NCBI GenBank assembly: GCA_041917295.1
Contig: JAYRXX010000010.1
Location: 1 to 64,000 of the forward strand
Length of the DNA: 64,000 nt
Source of the DNA: JADKHR01 sp041917295
GTDB lineage: Bacteria; Elusimicrobiota; Elusimicrobia; FEN-1173
Reading direction: 5' to 3'
A program made the translations under genes and the position numbers. The first letter of the stretch is position 1. Each line of letters opens with the position of its first letter. Positions 1-7,217 of this stretch are shown in pieces. A model generated the notes under the pieces. It saw only the letters and a list, made by a program, of their open reading frames with translations. It did no database searches and had not been told where the DNA came from.

Positions 1-1
1 C

Positions 2-256
2 GGGGCGTTGTCGTTGGCGCGCAAGGCGTTGAGGTATAAACCTGATTTTGCGGAGGCGAAAGAATTGCTAAAGTCGTTGGAGGCGACGAAGGGTGCGGAC
101 GACGAGGAGAAGTCGAAGGGGTATTACAAAGAGTCCCTGGACGCGTTTTTGGCGGGGGACCCGCAGAAGGCGTATGAGATGGCGGTGAAAGCGCTGGAAC
201 TGAACCCCAACAACATCGAAGCCCAACGCATGCGCGACCGGCTCGCCAACCGATAG
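2..256 (+). CDS. TPR-repeat protein, C-terminal part (5' end outside window)
   Basis: The frame is open from the first bases of the window and stops at 256, so this is the tail of a longer gene. About 82 residues are visible. They end in a recognisable tetratricopeptide repeat: a helix pair with small residues at the packing positions, followed by ALELNPNNIEAQ, a typical TPR spacer. A weaker preceding repeat (ALRYKPDFAEAKELL) suggests at least two tandem repeats. TPR domains mediate protein-protein contacts, and the partner cannot be inferred. An in-frame TTG at 8 is unlikely to be the true start because the frame continues upstream. marC follows after 24 nt on the same strand. Confidence 0.7.
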   Translation, partial: GALSLARKALRYKPDFAEAKELLKSLEATKGADDEEKSKGYYKESLDAFLAGDPQKAYEMAVKALELNPNNIEAQRMRDRLANR

Positions 257-280
257 TCGAAATAGTAACATCCCGTTGTT

Positions 281-859
281 ATGGAACTCTTCCTTAGCGT
301 TTTTATTCCGTTGTTTGTGGCCATCGACGTGTTTGGCGCGGTACCGATTTTCATCGCCATGATGGAAGGGGTCGAACGACCCCAACGTCAAAAAATTATT
401 TTGCAGGCCGTGGCGACGGCGTTTGGGGTTTCGATTCTTTTTTTGGTGGCGGGCAAAGCCATCTTTAACTTGCTGGGGATAACGGCCGACGACTTTCGTA
501 TCGGCGGGGGGCTGGTTCTGTTGGTGTTGGCCATCACCGACCTCTTGTTTTCAAAAAAAACCCGGCGCGAGATCGACGAATCGGCGGGGATTGTCCCCTT
601 GGGTACTCCATTGATTATCGGCCCCGCCGCGTTGACCACTATTTTAATCCTGATGGACAAACACGGGGCGGGGTGGACCTTGTTGTCTTTGGGAGTAAAC
701 TTGTCATTGGTCGGAATCGCTTTCGTTTTTGCTTACCCGATGGGCACCATCGTTCCCTCCGCGTGGTTGAAAGCCCTCTCCAAAGTGGTGAACATCTTTC
801 TGGCGGCCATCGCCGTCATGATGATCCGAATCGGAATCACGGGCTATTTGCCCAAATAG
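281..859 (+). CDS. MarC family integral membrane protein
   Basis: This 192-residue protein has about six hydrophobic segments and matches the MarC/UPF0056 family in length and layout. Visible family features are an N-terminal membrane segment with FVAIDVFGAVPIF (the D-x-x-G-x-x-P pattern), a central LGTPLIIGPAALTTI segment, and a final hydrophobic helix. MarC proteins sit in the inner membrane and their transport role is unproven. The name came from a multiple-antibiotic-resistance locus, but the family is not established as a resistance determinant. The ATG at 281 has no strong ribosome site. The last 16 nt overlap the convergent pgl gene, so the two genes share a tail-to-tail junction. Confidence 0.85.
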   Translation: MELFLSVFIPLFVAIDVFGAVPIFIAMMEGVERPQRQKIILQAVATAFGVSILFLVAGKAIFNLLGITADDFRIGGGLVLLVLAITDLLFSKKTRREIDESAGIVPLGTPLIIGPAALTTILILMDKHGAGWTLLSLGVNLSLVGIAFVFAYPMGTIVPSAWLKALSKVVNIFLAAIAVMMIRIGITGYLPK

Positions 860-1524
860 TCCGTAAAAAGCAGGGCGTTGGTTTGAAGGACACGTCCAGC
901 GGGGATGGACGGGTCGGAATTGATCAATCGTTTAATCATGGGTTCTTTTTCGGCGCCGGTGACAACCCACAGGATCTGGCGGGAACGGTTTAGAATGGGG
1001 TAAGTCAGTGTCATTCGATTTCGTCCGAAGTGGGGTTCGGTGATCGCTACGTCCGTGGCTGTTTCGTTCAATACGGGGTCACCCGGAATCAAAGAAGCCG
1101 TGTGCCCGTCAGCCCCCAACCCCAAACAAACCAAATCAAGGACCGGGGGAACACCGCCGTACCGGGCCAACGTTTCCGCGTAATTGAGCGCGGCGCTTTC
1201 GAGATCTTCTTCATCCACCGGCATGGGATGAATGTGGTCTTCCGGCAACGCCGTTTGTGTTAAAAGGATTTCACGAAGAGTCGTTAGGTTTCGGTCAGGA
1301 TGCCCTTCTGGTGCGATTCGCTCGTCGACCTGGAACACATGAACATTTTCCCAGGGAACCGATTCGTTGGCGAGGGCATGAATCATTTTCCAAGGAGATT
1401 TTCCGCCGCTCAACGCCAACAGAAATTGGCCCCGCGCGCCCACGGCTTGCCGGGCCGACTCGGCAATTAGCTCAGCGCCCCGCCGAGCCACCAACCAGGC
1501 TTTCGGCAGACCCTCAATCTTCAC
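844..1524 (-). CDS. pgl: 6-phosphogluconolactonase
   Basis: This 226-residue protein belongs to the DevB/NagB-like 6-phosphogluconolactonase family. It hydrolyses 6-phosphogluconolactone to 6-phosphogluconate in the oxidative pentose phosphate pathway. Diagnostic motifs are LALSGGKSPW near residue 38 (phosphate-binding SGG), FQVDERI near residue 65, LGLGADGHTASLIPG near residue 136 (the catalytic GxGxDGHTAS signature), and a C-terminal LTYPILN segment. The GTG start at 1524 has a GAGGGGG ribosome site that lies in the intergenic space and the end of pgi. The 7-nt gap to pgi indicates co-transcription, with both enzymes acting on glucose-6-phosphate metabolism. No glucose-6-phosphate dehydrogenase gene is in the window. 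Confidence 0.92.
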   Translation of the reverse strand: MKIEGLPKAWLVARRGAELIAESARQAVGARGQFLLALSGGKSPWKMIHALANESVPWENVHVFQVDERIAPEGHPDRNLTTLREILLTQTALPEDHIHPMPVDEEDLESAALNYAETLARYGGVPPVLDLVCLGLGADGHTASLIPGDPVLNETATDVAITEPHFGRNRMTLTYPILNRSRQILWVVTGAEKEPMIKRLINSDPSIPAGRVLQTNALLFTDYLGK

Positions 1525-1531
1525 GACCCCC

Positions 1532-3166
1532 TCACGATTTTTTCCATTCCCGAAGTTGTTGAATGATTTGGTTGGTGGAACTGTCGTGGTTCAAAACCGG
1601 ATCCGCCTCGGATTCCAGTTCGGGGGCAATTCGCTGAGCCAACACTTTTCCCAGTTCCACGCCCCATTGATCGAACGAATTTACGTCCCAGATGGCCCCT
1701 TGCGTAAACGTGATGTGTTCGTAGAGGGCCACTAATTTACCCAACACCTCCGGGGTCATCATTTCAGCGATGATCATGTTGCTCGGACGGTTGCCTGGAA
1801 ATACTTTGTGGGGGATAAGCTCCGACGGCGTCTTTTCCGCTTTAACCTCAGCCTCGGTTTTTCCGAAAGCCAGGGCCTCGGCTTGGGCGCACACGTTGGC
1901 CAACAGAAGGTCGTGGTGGCGCCCGATGGGGTTCAATGACCTGGCGAAGGCGATAAAATCACAAGGGACCAGCCGGGTCCCTTGATGAATGAGCTGGTAA
2001 AACGAATGTTGCCCGTTGGTCCCCGGTTCACCCCAATAGATGGGACTTGTGTCGTAAGAAACGGGTGCCCCCGCCACGGTCACCCGCTTGCCGTTGCTTT
2101 CCATGGTCAGTTGCTGAAGATAGGCCGGAAACCGTTTGAGATAATTGTCGTAAGGAAGAACGGCCACCGAATGGGCGCCCAAGAAATTGACGTTCCAAAC
2201 CGATAACAGCCCCATGAGGGCGGGCATGTTTTTCTGGAACGGGGCAGTGCGGAAGTGTTCGTCCATGGCGCGGAACCCTTCCAAGAGAGACTGAAACCCG
2301 TTCGGACCCAAAGCCAGCATGGTGGACAGCCCAATAGCCGACTCCATGGAATACCGACCGCCCACCCAATCCCAAAAACCAAACATGTTATCGGTGTCGA
2401 TGCCAAAGGCGGCCACGTCTTTGGCGTTGGTGGAGACCGCCACGAAATGTTTGGACACGGCGGATTCGTCGCCTTTCATGTGTTGAACCAGCCAATCGCG
2501 AGCGGTTTTCGCGTTGGTCATGGTTTCCACGGTGGTGAACGTTTTCGACGAAACGATAAACAGGGTCTCAGCGGCGTTTAAGTCACGGACGGCTTCGGCA
2601 AAATCGCTCCCGTCTACGTTGGAGACGAACCGAAACGTGAGGGCCCGTTCGGTGTAGGCCCGAAGTGCCTCGTAGGCCATCACGGGGCCCAGGTCCGAGC
2701 CCCCGATTCCGATGTTCACGACGTTTCGGATCGGTCGGCCGGTGTGTCCTTTCCAAGATCCGTTACGAACCCGGTGGGAAAAGTCCGCCATTTTGTTGAG
2801 AACCGCGTGAACTCCCGGAACCACATTGACTCCGTCAACACAAATGACCGCGCCCTTCGGGGCCCGCAGAGCCACATGCAAGACGGCCCTTTTCTCCGTG
2901 GAATTGATTTTGTCTCCGCGAAACATGGCGTTGATTTTTTTGGCAAGACCGGCTTCTTTGGCCAGACCGGTCAATAGACGGAGGGTTTCGTCGGTGATCC
3001 GGTTTTTGGAATAATCCAAATAGAGTCCGCCGAAATCGAGCGACAGTCGCCGACCCCGGTTGGGATCGTCGGCAAACAATTTCCGCAAATGGAATCGTTT
3101 TGTTTTTTTTGCGTGCCGTTCCAGGGCTTTCCAACCCGGCCTTTTTGAAACCAATGGCTGACTCAT
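1532..3166 (-). CDS. pgi: glucose-6-phosphate isomerase
   Basis: About 544 residues, close to the roughly 550 of the classical PGI family. The enzyme interconverts glucose-6-phosphate and fructose-6-phosphate in the cytoplasm. Family hallmarks include NIGIGGSDLGPVMA (sugar-phosphate binding), FIVSSKTFTTVETMTN, GGRYSMESAIGL, MESNGKRV (the catalytic glutamate region), and GTNGQHSFYQL with the catalytic histidine. The frame extends upstream to 3241. The ATG at 3166 was chosen because GGGGAGGAAACGTT lies directly before it and the extra upstream residues have no family counterpart. It is the first gene of a likely two-gene unit with pgl, and diverges from the flavoprotein gene at 3284. Confidence 0.95.
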   Translation of the reverse strand: MSQPLVSKRPGWKALERHAKKTKRFHLRKLFADDPNRGRRLSLDFGGLYLDYSKNRITDETLRLLTGLAKEAGLAKKINAMFRGDKINSTEKRAVLHVALRAPKGAVICVDGVNVVPGVHAVLNKMADFSHRVRNGSWKGHTGRPIRNVVNIGIGGSDLGPVMAYEALRAYTERALTFRFVSNVDGSDFAEAVRDLNAAETLFIVSSKTFTTVETMTNAKTARDWLVQHMKGDESAVSKHFVAVSTNAKDVAAFGIDTDNMFGFWDWVGGRYSMESAIGLSTMLALGPNGFQSLLEGFRAMDEHFRTAPFQKNMPALMGLLSVWNVNFLGAHSVAVLPYDNYLKRFPAYLQQLTMESNGKRVTVAGAPVSYDTSPIYWGEPGTNGQHSFYQLIHQGTRLVPCDFIAFARSLNPIGRHHDLLLANVCAQAEALAFGKTEAEVKAEKTPSELIPHKVFPGNRPSNMIIAEMMTPEVLGKLVALYEHITFTQGAIWDVNSFDQWGVELGKVLAQRIAPELESEADPVLNHDSSTNQIIQQLREWKKS

Positions 3167-3283
3167 AACGTTTCCTCCCCCGGGGGGACAGGATTGACTC
3201 ATTGGGTTCCCGCCGGTTTTATTGAATTGAATGCCGACCATTGTAATAAGAAAAGAGCCGGAAGAACTTGATAAAATAGTCCA

Positions 3284-4519
3284 ATGTCAAAACAGAAACA
3301 GGTTGTGGTGGTTGGCGGAGGGGGGGCGGGGATCATGGCCGCCTTAACTGCGGCCGAGCGGGGAGCCCACGTGACCCTGCTCGAACGAATGGAAAAACCG
3401 GGAAAAAAAATTCTCGTTTGCGGAAACGGTCGTTGCAACATCACCAACGCCAGCCAAGAGGTGTCTCGCTTTCATGGGGCTCCACCGGATTTTATTGATG
3501 CCGTTCTTAAGGCCTACCCTGTAAAAAAGACCATCGAATTTTTCGACTCCATTGGACTTCCCTGCGTGGAAGAGGAAATGGGGCGGATGTACCCGTCCTG
3601 CGGCCAAGCGGCGTCTGTCTTGAGCGTGTTGCGATACGAAATGGATCGGCGAAATGTTCGGGTCATGTGCGGAGCCGACGTCGTGCGCTTGTCCAAGAAA
3701 GGCGCGGGCTTCGTGGTGGGCACGGCCAGCGGCCCCGCTTACGAGGCCGATCGGGTGATCATGGCCGCCGGGGGGAAAGCGGGGCCCCAATACGGATCCA
3801 TCGGGACTGGATTGGAAATGGTTCGCGACCTGGGCCACAAAATCAACCCCGTTTTTCCGGTGTTGGTTATGATTAATTTGGAATCGCCATTTTTGAAAGA
3901 AATGGACGGCGTGCGCTTCGAGGGATCCGCGGCGGTCGTTTGCGGGGGGAAAACCTTGCGGGAAGAAAGCGGCGAAATCCAAATCACCGACTATGGCATT
4001 TCCGGAATTCCGGCCTTGGACCTCAGCCGGGCGGCGGGAGAATGCGTGTATTATAAGCGGGAAGCCCGGTTGGAGATGCGGCTTCTGCCTCGGCGCACCG
4101 CCGCGGAAATTTGGGACGATGTGCGCGGTCGGTTGGCCTCACGGCCCGACGAAACCCTGGAACGGGCGTTGACCGGCATCGTCCACATGAAACTGATACC
4201 CGCCCTGATTCGAGCGGCGGGATTTAAAAACCAACACATTCCCTGTCGGCACGCGCCCGAACCCCAATCCCGGGCCTTGGCGGCCCTTTTGCACACGTGG
4301 TCGTTTCCCATCACCGGAACACAAGATTGGACCCGGGCCCACGTGACCGCGGGAGGTGTCGACGCCTCCCAAATCAACCCGACCTCCATGGAATCAACCC
4401 GTGTCCCCGGCTTGTATCTTATCGGCGAGATTGTGGATGTGGACGGCGACTGCGGGGGATTCAATCTTCAGTGGGCCTGGTCGTCCGGCCGCGTGGCCGG
4501 CGAACACGCCGCGCGTTAA
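3284..4519 (+). CDS. NAD(P)/FAD-dependent oxidoreductase, HI0933/YhiN-like
   Basis: This 411-residue flavoprotein belongs to the HI0933/YhiN (BaiN-like) family. It opens with an FAD-binding Rossmann motif, VVVVGGGGAGIMAALTAAERG (residues about 7-27), followed by LVCGNGRCNITNAS, the family signature after the first helix. The C-terminus has AHVTAGGV and a second nucleotide-contact region, LIGEIVDVDGDCGGFNLQWAWSSG, both typical of this family. The substrate is not known for most members. The start is the ATG at 3284, with no strong ribosome site. A second, unrelated flavoprotein gene follows after only 9 nt, which suggests an operon. Confidence 0.85.
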   Translation: MSKQKQVVVVGGGGAGIMAALTAAERGAHVTLLERMEKPGKKILVCGNGRCNITNASQEVSRFHGAPPDFIDAVLKAYPVKKTIEFFDSIGLPCVEEEMGRMYPSCGQAASVLSVLRYEMDRRNVRVMCGADVVRLSKKGAGFVVGTASGPAYEADRVIMAAGGKAGPQYGSIGTGLEMVRDLGHKINPVFPVLVMINLESPFLKEMDGVRFEGSAAVVCGGKTLREESGEIQITDYGISGIPALDLSRAAGECVYYKREARLEMRLLPRRTAAEIWDDVRGRLASRPDETLERALTGIVHMKLIPALIRAAGFKNQHIPCRHAPEPQSRALAALLHTWSFPITGTQDWTRAHVTAGGVDASQINPTSMESTRVPGLYLIGEIVDVDGDCGGFNLQWAWSSGRVAGEHAAR

Positions 4520-4528
4520 GGCCATTGC

Positions 4529-6115
4529 ATGGTCCGCCTTCAACAACTGCGGTTGCCGGTGGACCACACGGACGACCAACTTCGGCAAGCCGTTGCCCGG
4601 TCTCTCGGGATAAAACCCAATGAAGTCCTGTCGTTAAAAGTCACCCGACGCGGGGTCGACGCGCGCCACGCGCGGCACATCCATTTTGTTTACACGGTGG
4701 ACGCGGAGGTGAAAAATGAATCCGTCGTGTTGAAACAAAACCGTCCCCACGTCTCGCTTGTGTCGGAAATTCCCCACGCCATTGCAAAAGCCACCAAAGC
4801 GTGGTCGAGTCGCCCGGTTATAATTGGAACCGGCCCGGCGGGGCTGTTCGCGGGTCTGGTGTTGGCCCGATCGGGGGCCAATCCCCTCTTGCTGGAACGG
4901 GGTCAACCGGTTGAACAACGGGTGAACGATGTGCACGCTCTGGAACAGAACGGGGTGCTTAACCCGGAATCGAACATCCAGTTCGGGGAAGGCGGCGCGG
5001 GCACGTTCTCGGACGGAAAGTTAAATTCGTCCATTACGGATCCGCGGTGCCGGTGGGTTTTGGAACAGTTGGCCGCCGCCGGCGCCCCTGACGACATCCT
5101 CGTCAAGGGAAAACCCCACGTGGGAACCGACCGCCTGCGGGAAACCGTTAAACGACTGCGGCAGGAAATTGAAAATCAGGGAGGCACCTTTCGGTTCGGC
5201 GCGCGGGTGACGGATTTGATCCTCAAAAACGGCCGCGTGGCCGGGGTGCGGATCAACGACGGTGAGGATCTTGAATGTAACCGGATTGTCTTGGCCGTGG
5301 GCAACGCCGCGCGGGACACCTTTGAGATGCTGGATCGGCGTGGTGTTCGAATGGAAGCCAAACCCTTTTCTATTGGAGCGCGGGTGGAACATCTCCGCGC
5401 GGATCTGGATCGGAGCCTTTACGGCCGGTTCGCCAACAACCCCCGGTTGGGGGCGGCGGATTACAAAATGGCCCACCACAGCTCCCGGGGCCTGAGCGCC
5501 TACACTTTTTGCATGTGTCCGGGCGGGGTGGTTGTGGCCGGTGCGTCCGAACCGGGCGGCGTTGTGACCAACGGCATGAGCGAATACGCCCGCTGTGCGG
5601 TCAACAGCAACAGCGCCTTGATGGTCGGGGTGGGTCCCGCGGATTTTGGCGGGCAGGGGCCTTTGGCGGGGGTGGAGTTTCAACGGCAATGGGAACGTCT
5701 GGCTTTCGAACAGGGGGGAGGAAGTTACCGAGCTCCGGCCCAACGGGTGGCCGACTTTATGGAACGACGTCCGACCGCGCGGATTGGAACGGTTTCGCCC
5801 AGTTACCGTCCGGGCGTGACGCCGGGGAACCTGTGGGATTGTTTGCCCGAAAAGGTGTGCGAGGGGATCCGGGAATCCCTGGTGGAATTCAACAAAAGGA
5901 TTCGGGGGTTCGCCCACCCGGACGCGCTTTTGACCGGCGTGGAAACCCGCAGTTCATCGCCGATCAAAATTCCGCGAGACCAACGTCTCCAGTCAAACAT
6001 CGAGGGGCTCTACCCGGTTGGAGAGGGCGCCGGCCACGCGGGAGGCATCATGTCCTCCGCCGTGGACGGCATCCGCGCGGCCGAACTCATTTTACTAGGA
6101 ACCTGTCCAACATAA
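4529..6115 (+). CDS. FAD-dependent dehydrogenase family protein (COG2509-like)
   Basis: This 528-residue protein resembles uncharacterised FAD-dependent dehydrogenases. An N-terminal alpha/beta domain (residues 1-80) precedes the FAD Rossmann motif IIGTGPAGLFAGLVLARSG near residue 98. Further family features are NIQFGEGGAGTFSDGKL near residue 150, SIGARVEHLR, FCMCPGGVVVAGASEPG and the C-terminal YPVGEGAGHAGGIMSSAVDG. The substrate is unknown. The last codons and the TAA stop lie inside the left arm of a large palindrome (6097-6259), so the natural C-terminus may have been replaced by about six residues encoded by the repeat. The core motifs are intact, so the protein is probably functional. 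Confidence 0.85.
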   Translation: MVRLQQLRLPVDHTDDQLRQAVARSLGIKPNEVLSLKVTRRGVDARHARHIHFVYTVDAEVKNESVVLKQNRPHVSLVSEIPHAIAKATKAWSSRPVIIGTGPAGLFAGLVLARSGANPLLLERGQPVEQRVNDVHALEQNGVLNPESNIQFGEGGAGTFSDGKLNSSITDPRCRWVLEQLAAAGAPDDILVKGKPHVGTDRLRETVKRLRQEIENQGGTFRFGARVTDLILKNGRVAGVRINDGEDLECNRIVLAVGNAARDTFEMLDRRGVRMEAKPFSIGARVEHLRADLDRSLYGRFANNPRLGAADYKMAHHSSRGLSAYTFCMCPGGVVVAGASEPGGVVTNGMSEYARCAVNSNSALMVGVGPADFGGQGPLAGVEFQRQWERLAFEQGGGSYRAPAQRVADFMERRPTARIGTVSPSYRPGVTPGNLWDCLPEKVCEGIRESLVEFNKRIRGFAHPDALLTGVETRSSSPIKIPRDQRLQSNIEGLYPVGEGAGHAGGIMSSAVDGIRAAELILLGTCPT

Positions 6116-6259
6116 GCTTTTCGGCTACAAATTCGGCCGCGGGCCTGCGTCTTTGCCAAAAAATTCTCAAATATCTTCAAGATATTCTCGAATTTTTTGA
6201 CTTCGACTCGACTCCGCGCCCAAATTTTCGCTACGAAGTCTTATGTTGGACAGGTTCCT
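6097..6259. repeat. 163-bp imperfect palindromic element 1
   Basis: The left arm at 6097-6116, AGGAACCTGTCCAACATAAG, is exactly mirrored by the right arm at 6240-6259. The whole element is centred on 6178, which is also the centre of an inner palindrome (ATATCTT-C-AAGATAT, 6171-6185) flanked by A6/T6 runs. The outer and inner symmetries therefore share one axis, as expected of a single long hairpin or cruciform. It supplies the last codons and stop of the upstream flavoprotein gene. It holds a core (GGCCTGCGTCTTTGCCAAA, then a hairpin, then TTTGACTTCGACTCG) that recurs in the element at 8147-8410. The rest of the 6116-6349 gap (6260-6349) shows only the ribosome site of the next gene. Confidence 0.85.
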
Positions 6260-6349
6260 GGAAGAACACGGGGGATAAAACCCTTTTGCCGTTTGAGAAG
6301 CGGATTGCAAAATAGTATTGTTCGGTCAGGGTTTCAAAGGAGGCTTCGA

Positions 6350-7183
6350 ATGAAAAAAAATTTATTGGGAATGGCTTTTTGTATTTTGGGGTCGGTGGTT
6401 TGGGGCGCGGACGTGGTGCAACCGGTTGAGGGACGCCATGGGGGCGCGCCAGGGCAAACGGTGTCGGGCGAATTCGTCATTAATAATATTTTGCTTGAAC
6501 CCGTCGAGGTGATTATTACACCCACCGATTTGACCAACGCCGGGGATTTTGTGGCGCTGAACAAAGAGACAGCGTTGCGGGTGACAGGTCCTTCAACCTT
6601 TTCGCTCAAAGCGGGCGAAACGCGTTCTGTTCATTACACGGTGATTGTCCCGTCGCCTTTCACCAAAGCGGCGGCCGGCGCGTTTTCGTTGGTGATTCGC
6701 CGACCGGGGGACGCGTTGTCGACCCCGATTGTCACTCGCGTGTGGCCGGTGTATGTCCATCCCAAAAACCCCAACGCCGTGCTGTCGTTGGACATTTTGC
6801 AACCGAGCCTGATCTTTATGGCCACCACGCCCGAAATGCGCGGACCCAAGAAAATTCAAGTGAGTTTCATTATTCAAAACACCGGCACTGATTCCGTCGG
6901 TCCGCGAGCCCGCGTGGAGTTCCGCCAAGGGAACCAATTGATGGAAGTCCTTCCACTGCAAGGCACCCAGGTCATCGCTCCCAGCGGTACGGCGGTTTTT
7001 TCGGGACTCACCCAACGCACCGAATGGCCGGATGGGGGATACGAAGGCACGGTGGTTCTCGATTACGGCGACTTTTACGGTCAACCCCAACAACTGGACA
7101 AAACCTATTTTTTTCGGGTTAACGAGAACATGATTTCCGTGCAACAGGGTTCCGCCAAACCCAAAAAAGTCACTCCCCGGTAA
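6350..7183 (+). CDS. secreted protein of unknown function, Ig-like
   Basis: This 277-residue protein starts at the ATG at 6350, preceded by AAAGGAGG. The frame is open from 6197, but the upstream part derives from the palindromic repeat. MKKNLLGMAFCILGSVVWGA is a clear signal peptide. The mature part is beta-rich and resembles bacterial Ig-like or chaperone-type folds, with two domains of about 110 residues: one at residues 25-130 with a GETRSVHYTVIVPSPFTKAAAGAFSL-type strand pattern, and one at 150-260. No catalytic motif is visible. The AsmA-like gene follows after 34 nt, so it may be a periplasmic envelope protein. I do not recognise the family. Confidence 0.7.
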   Translation: MKKNLLGMAFCILGSVVWGADVVQPVEGRHGGAPGQTVSGEFVINNILLEPVEVIITPTDLTNAGDFVALNKETALRVTGPSTFSLKAGETRSVHYTVIVPSPFTKAAAGAFSLVIRRPGDALSTPIVTRVWPVYVHPKNPNAVLSLDILQPSLIFMATTPEMRGPKKIQVSFIIQNTGTDSVGPRARVEFRQGNQLMEVLPLQGTQVIAPSGTAVFSGLTQRTEWPDGGYEGTVVLDYGDFYGQPQQLDKTYFFRVNENMISVQQGSAKPKKVTPR

Positions 7184-7217
7184 AAAACGGCTCTGGTCCC
7201 CCGCGGGCAAGGGTTTC

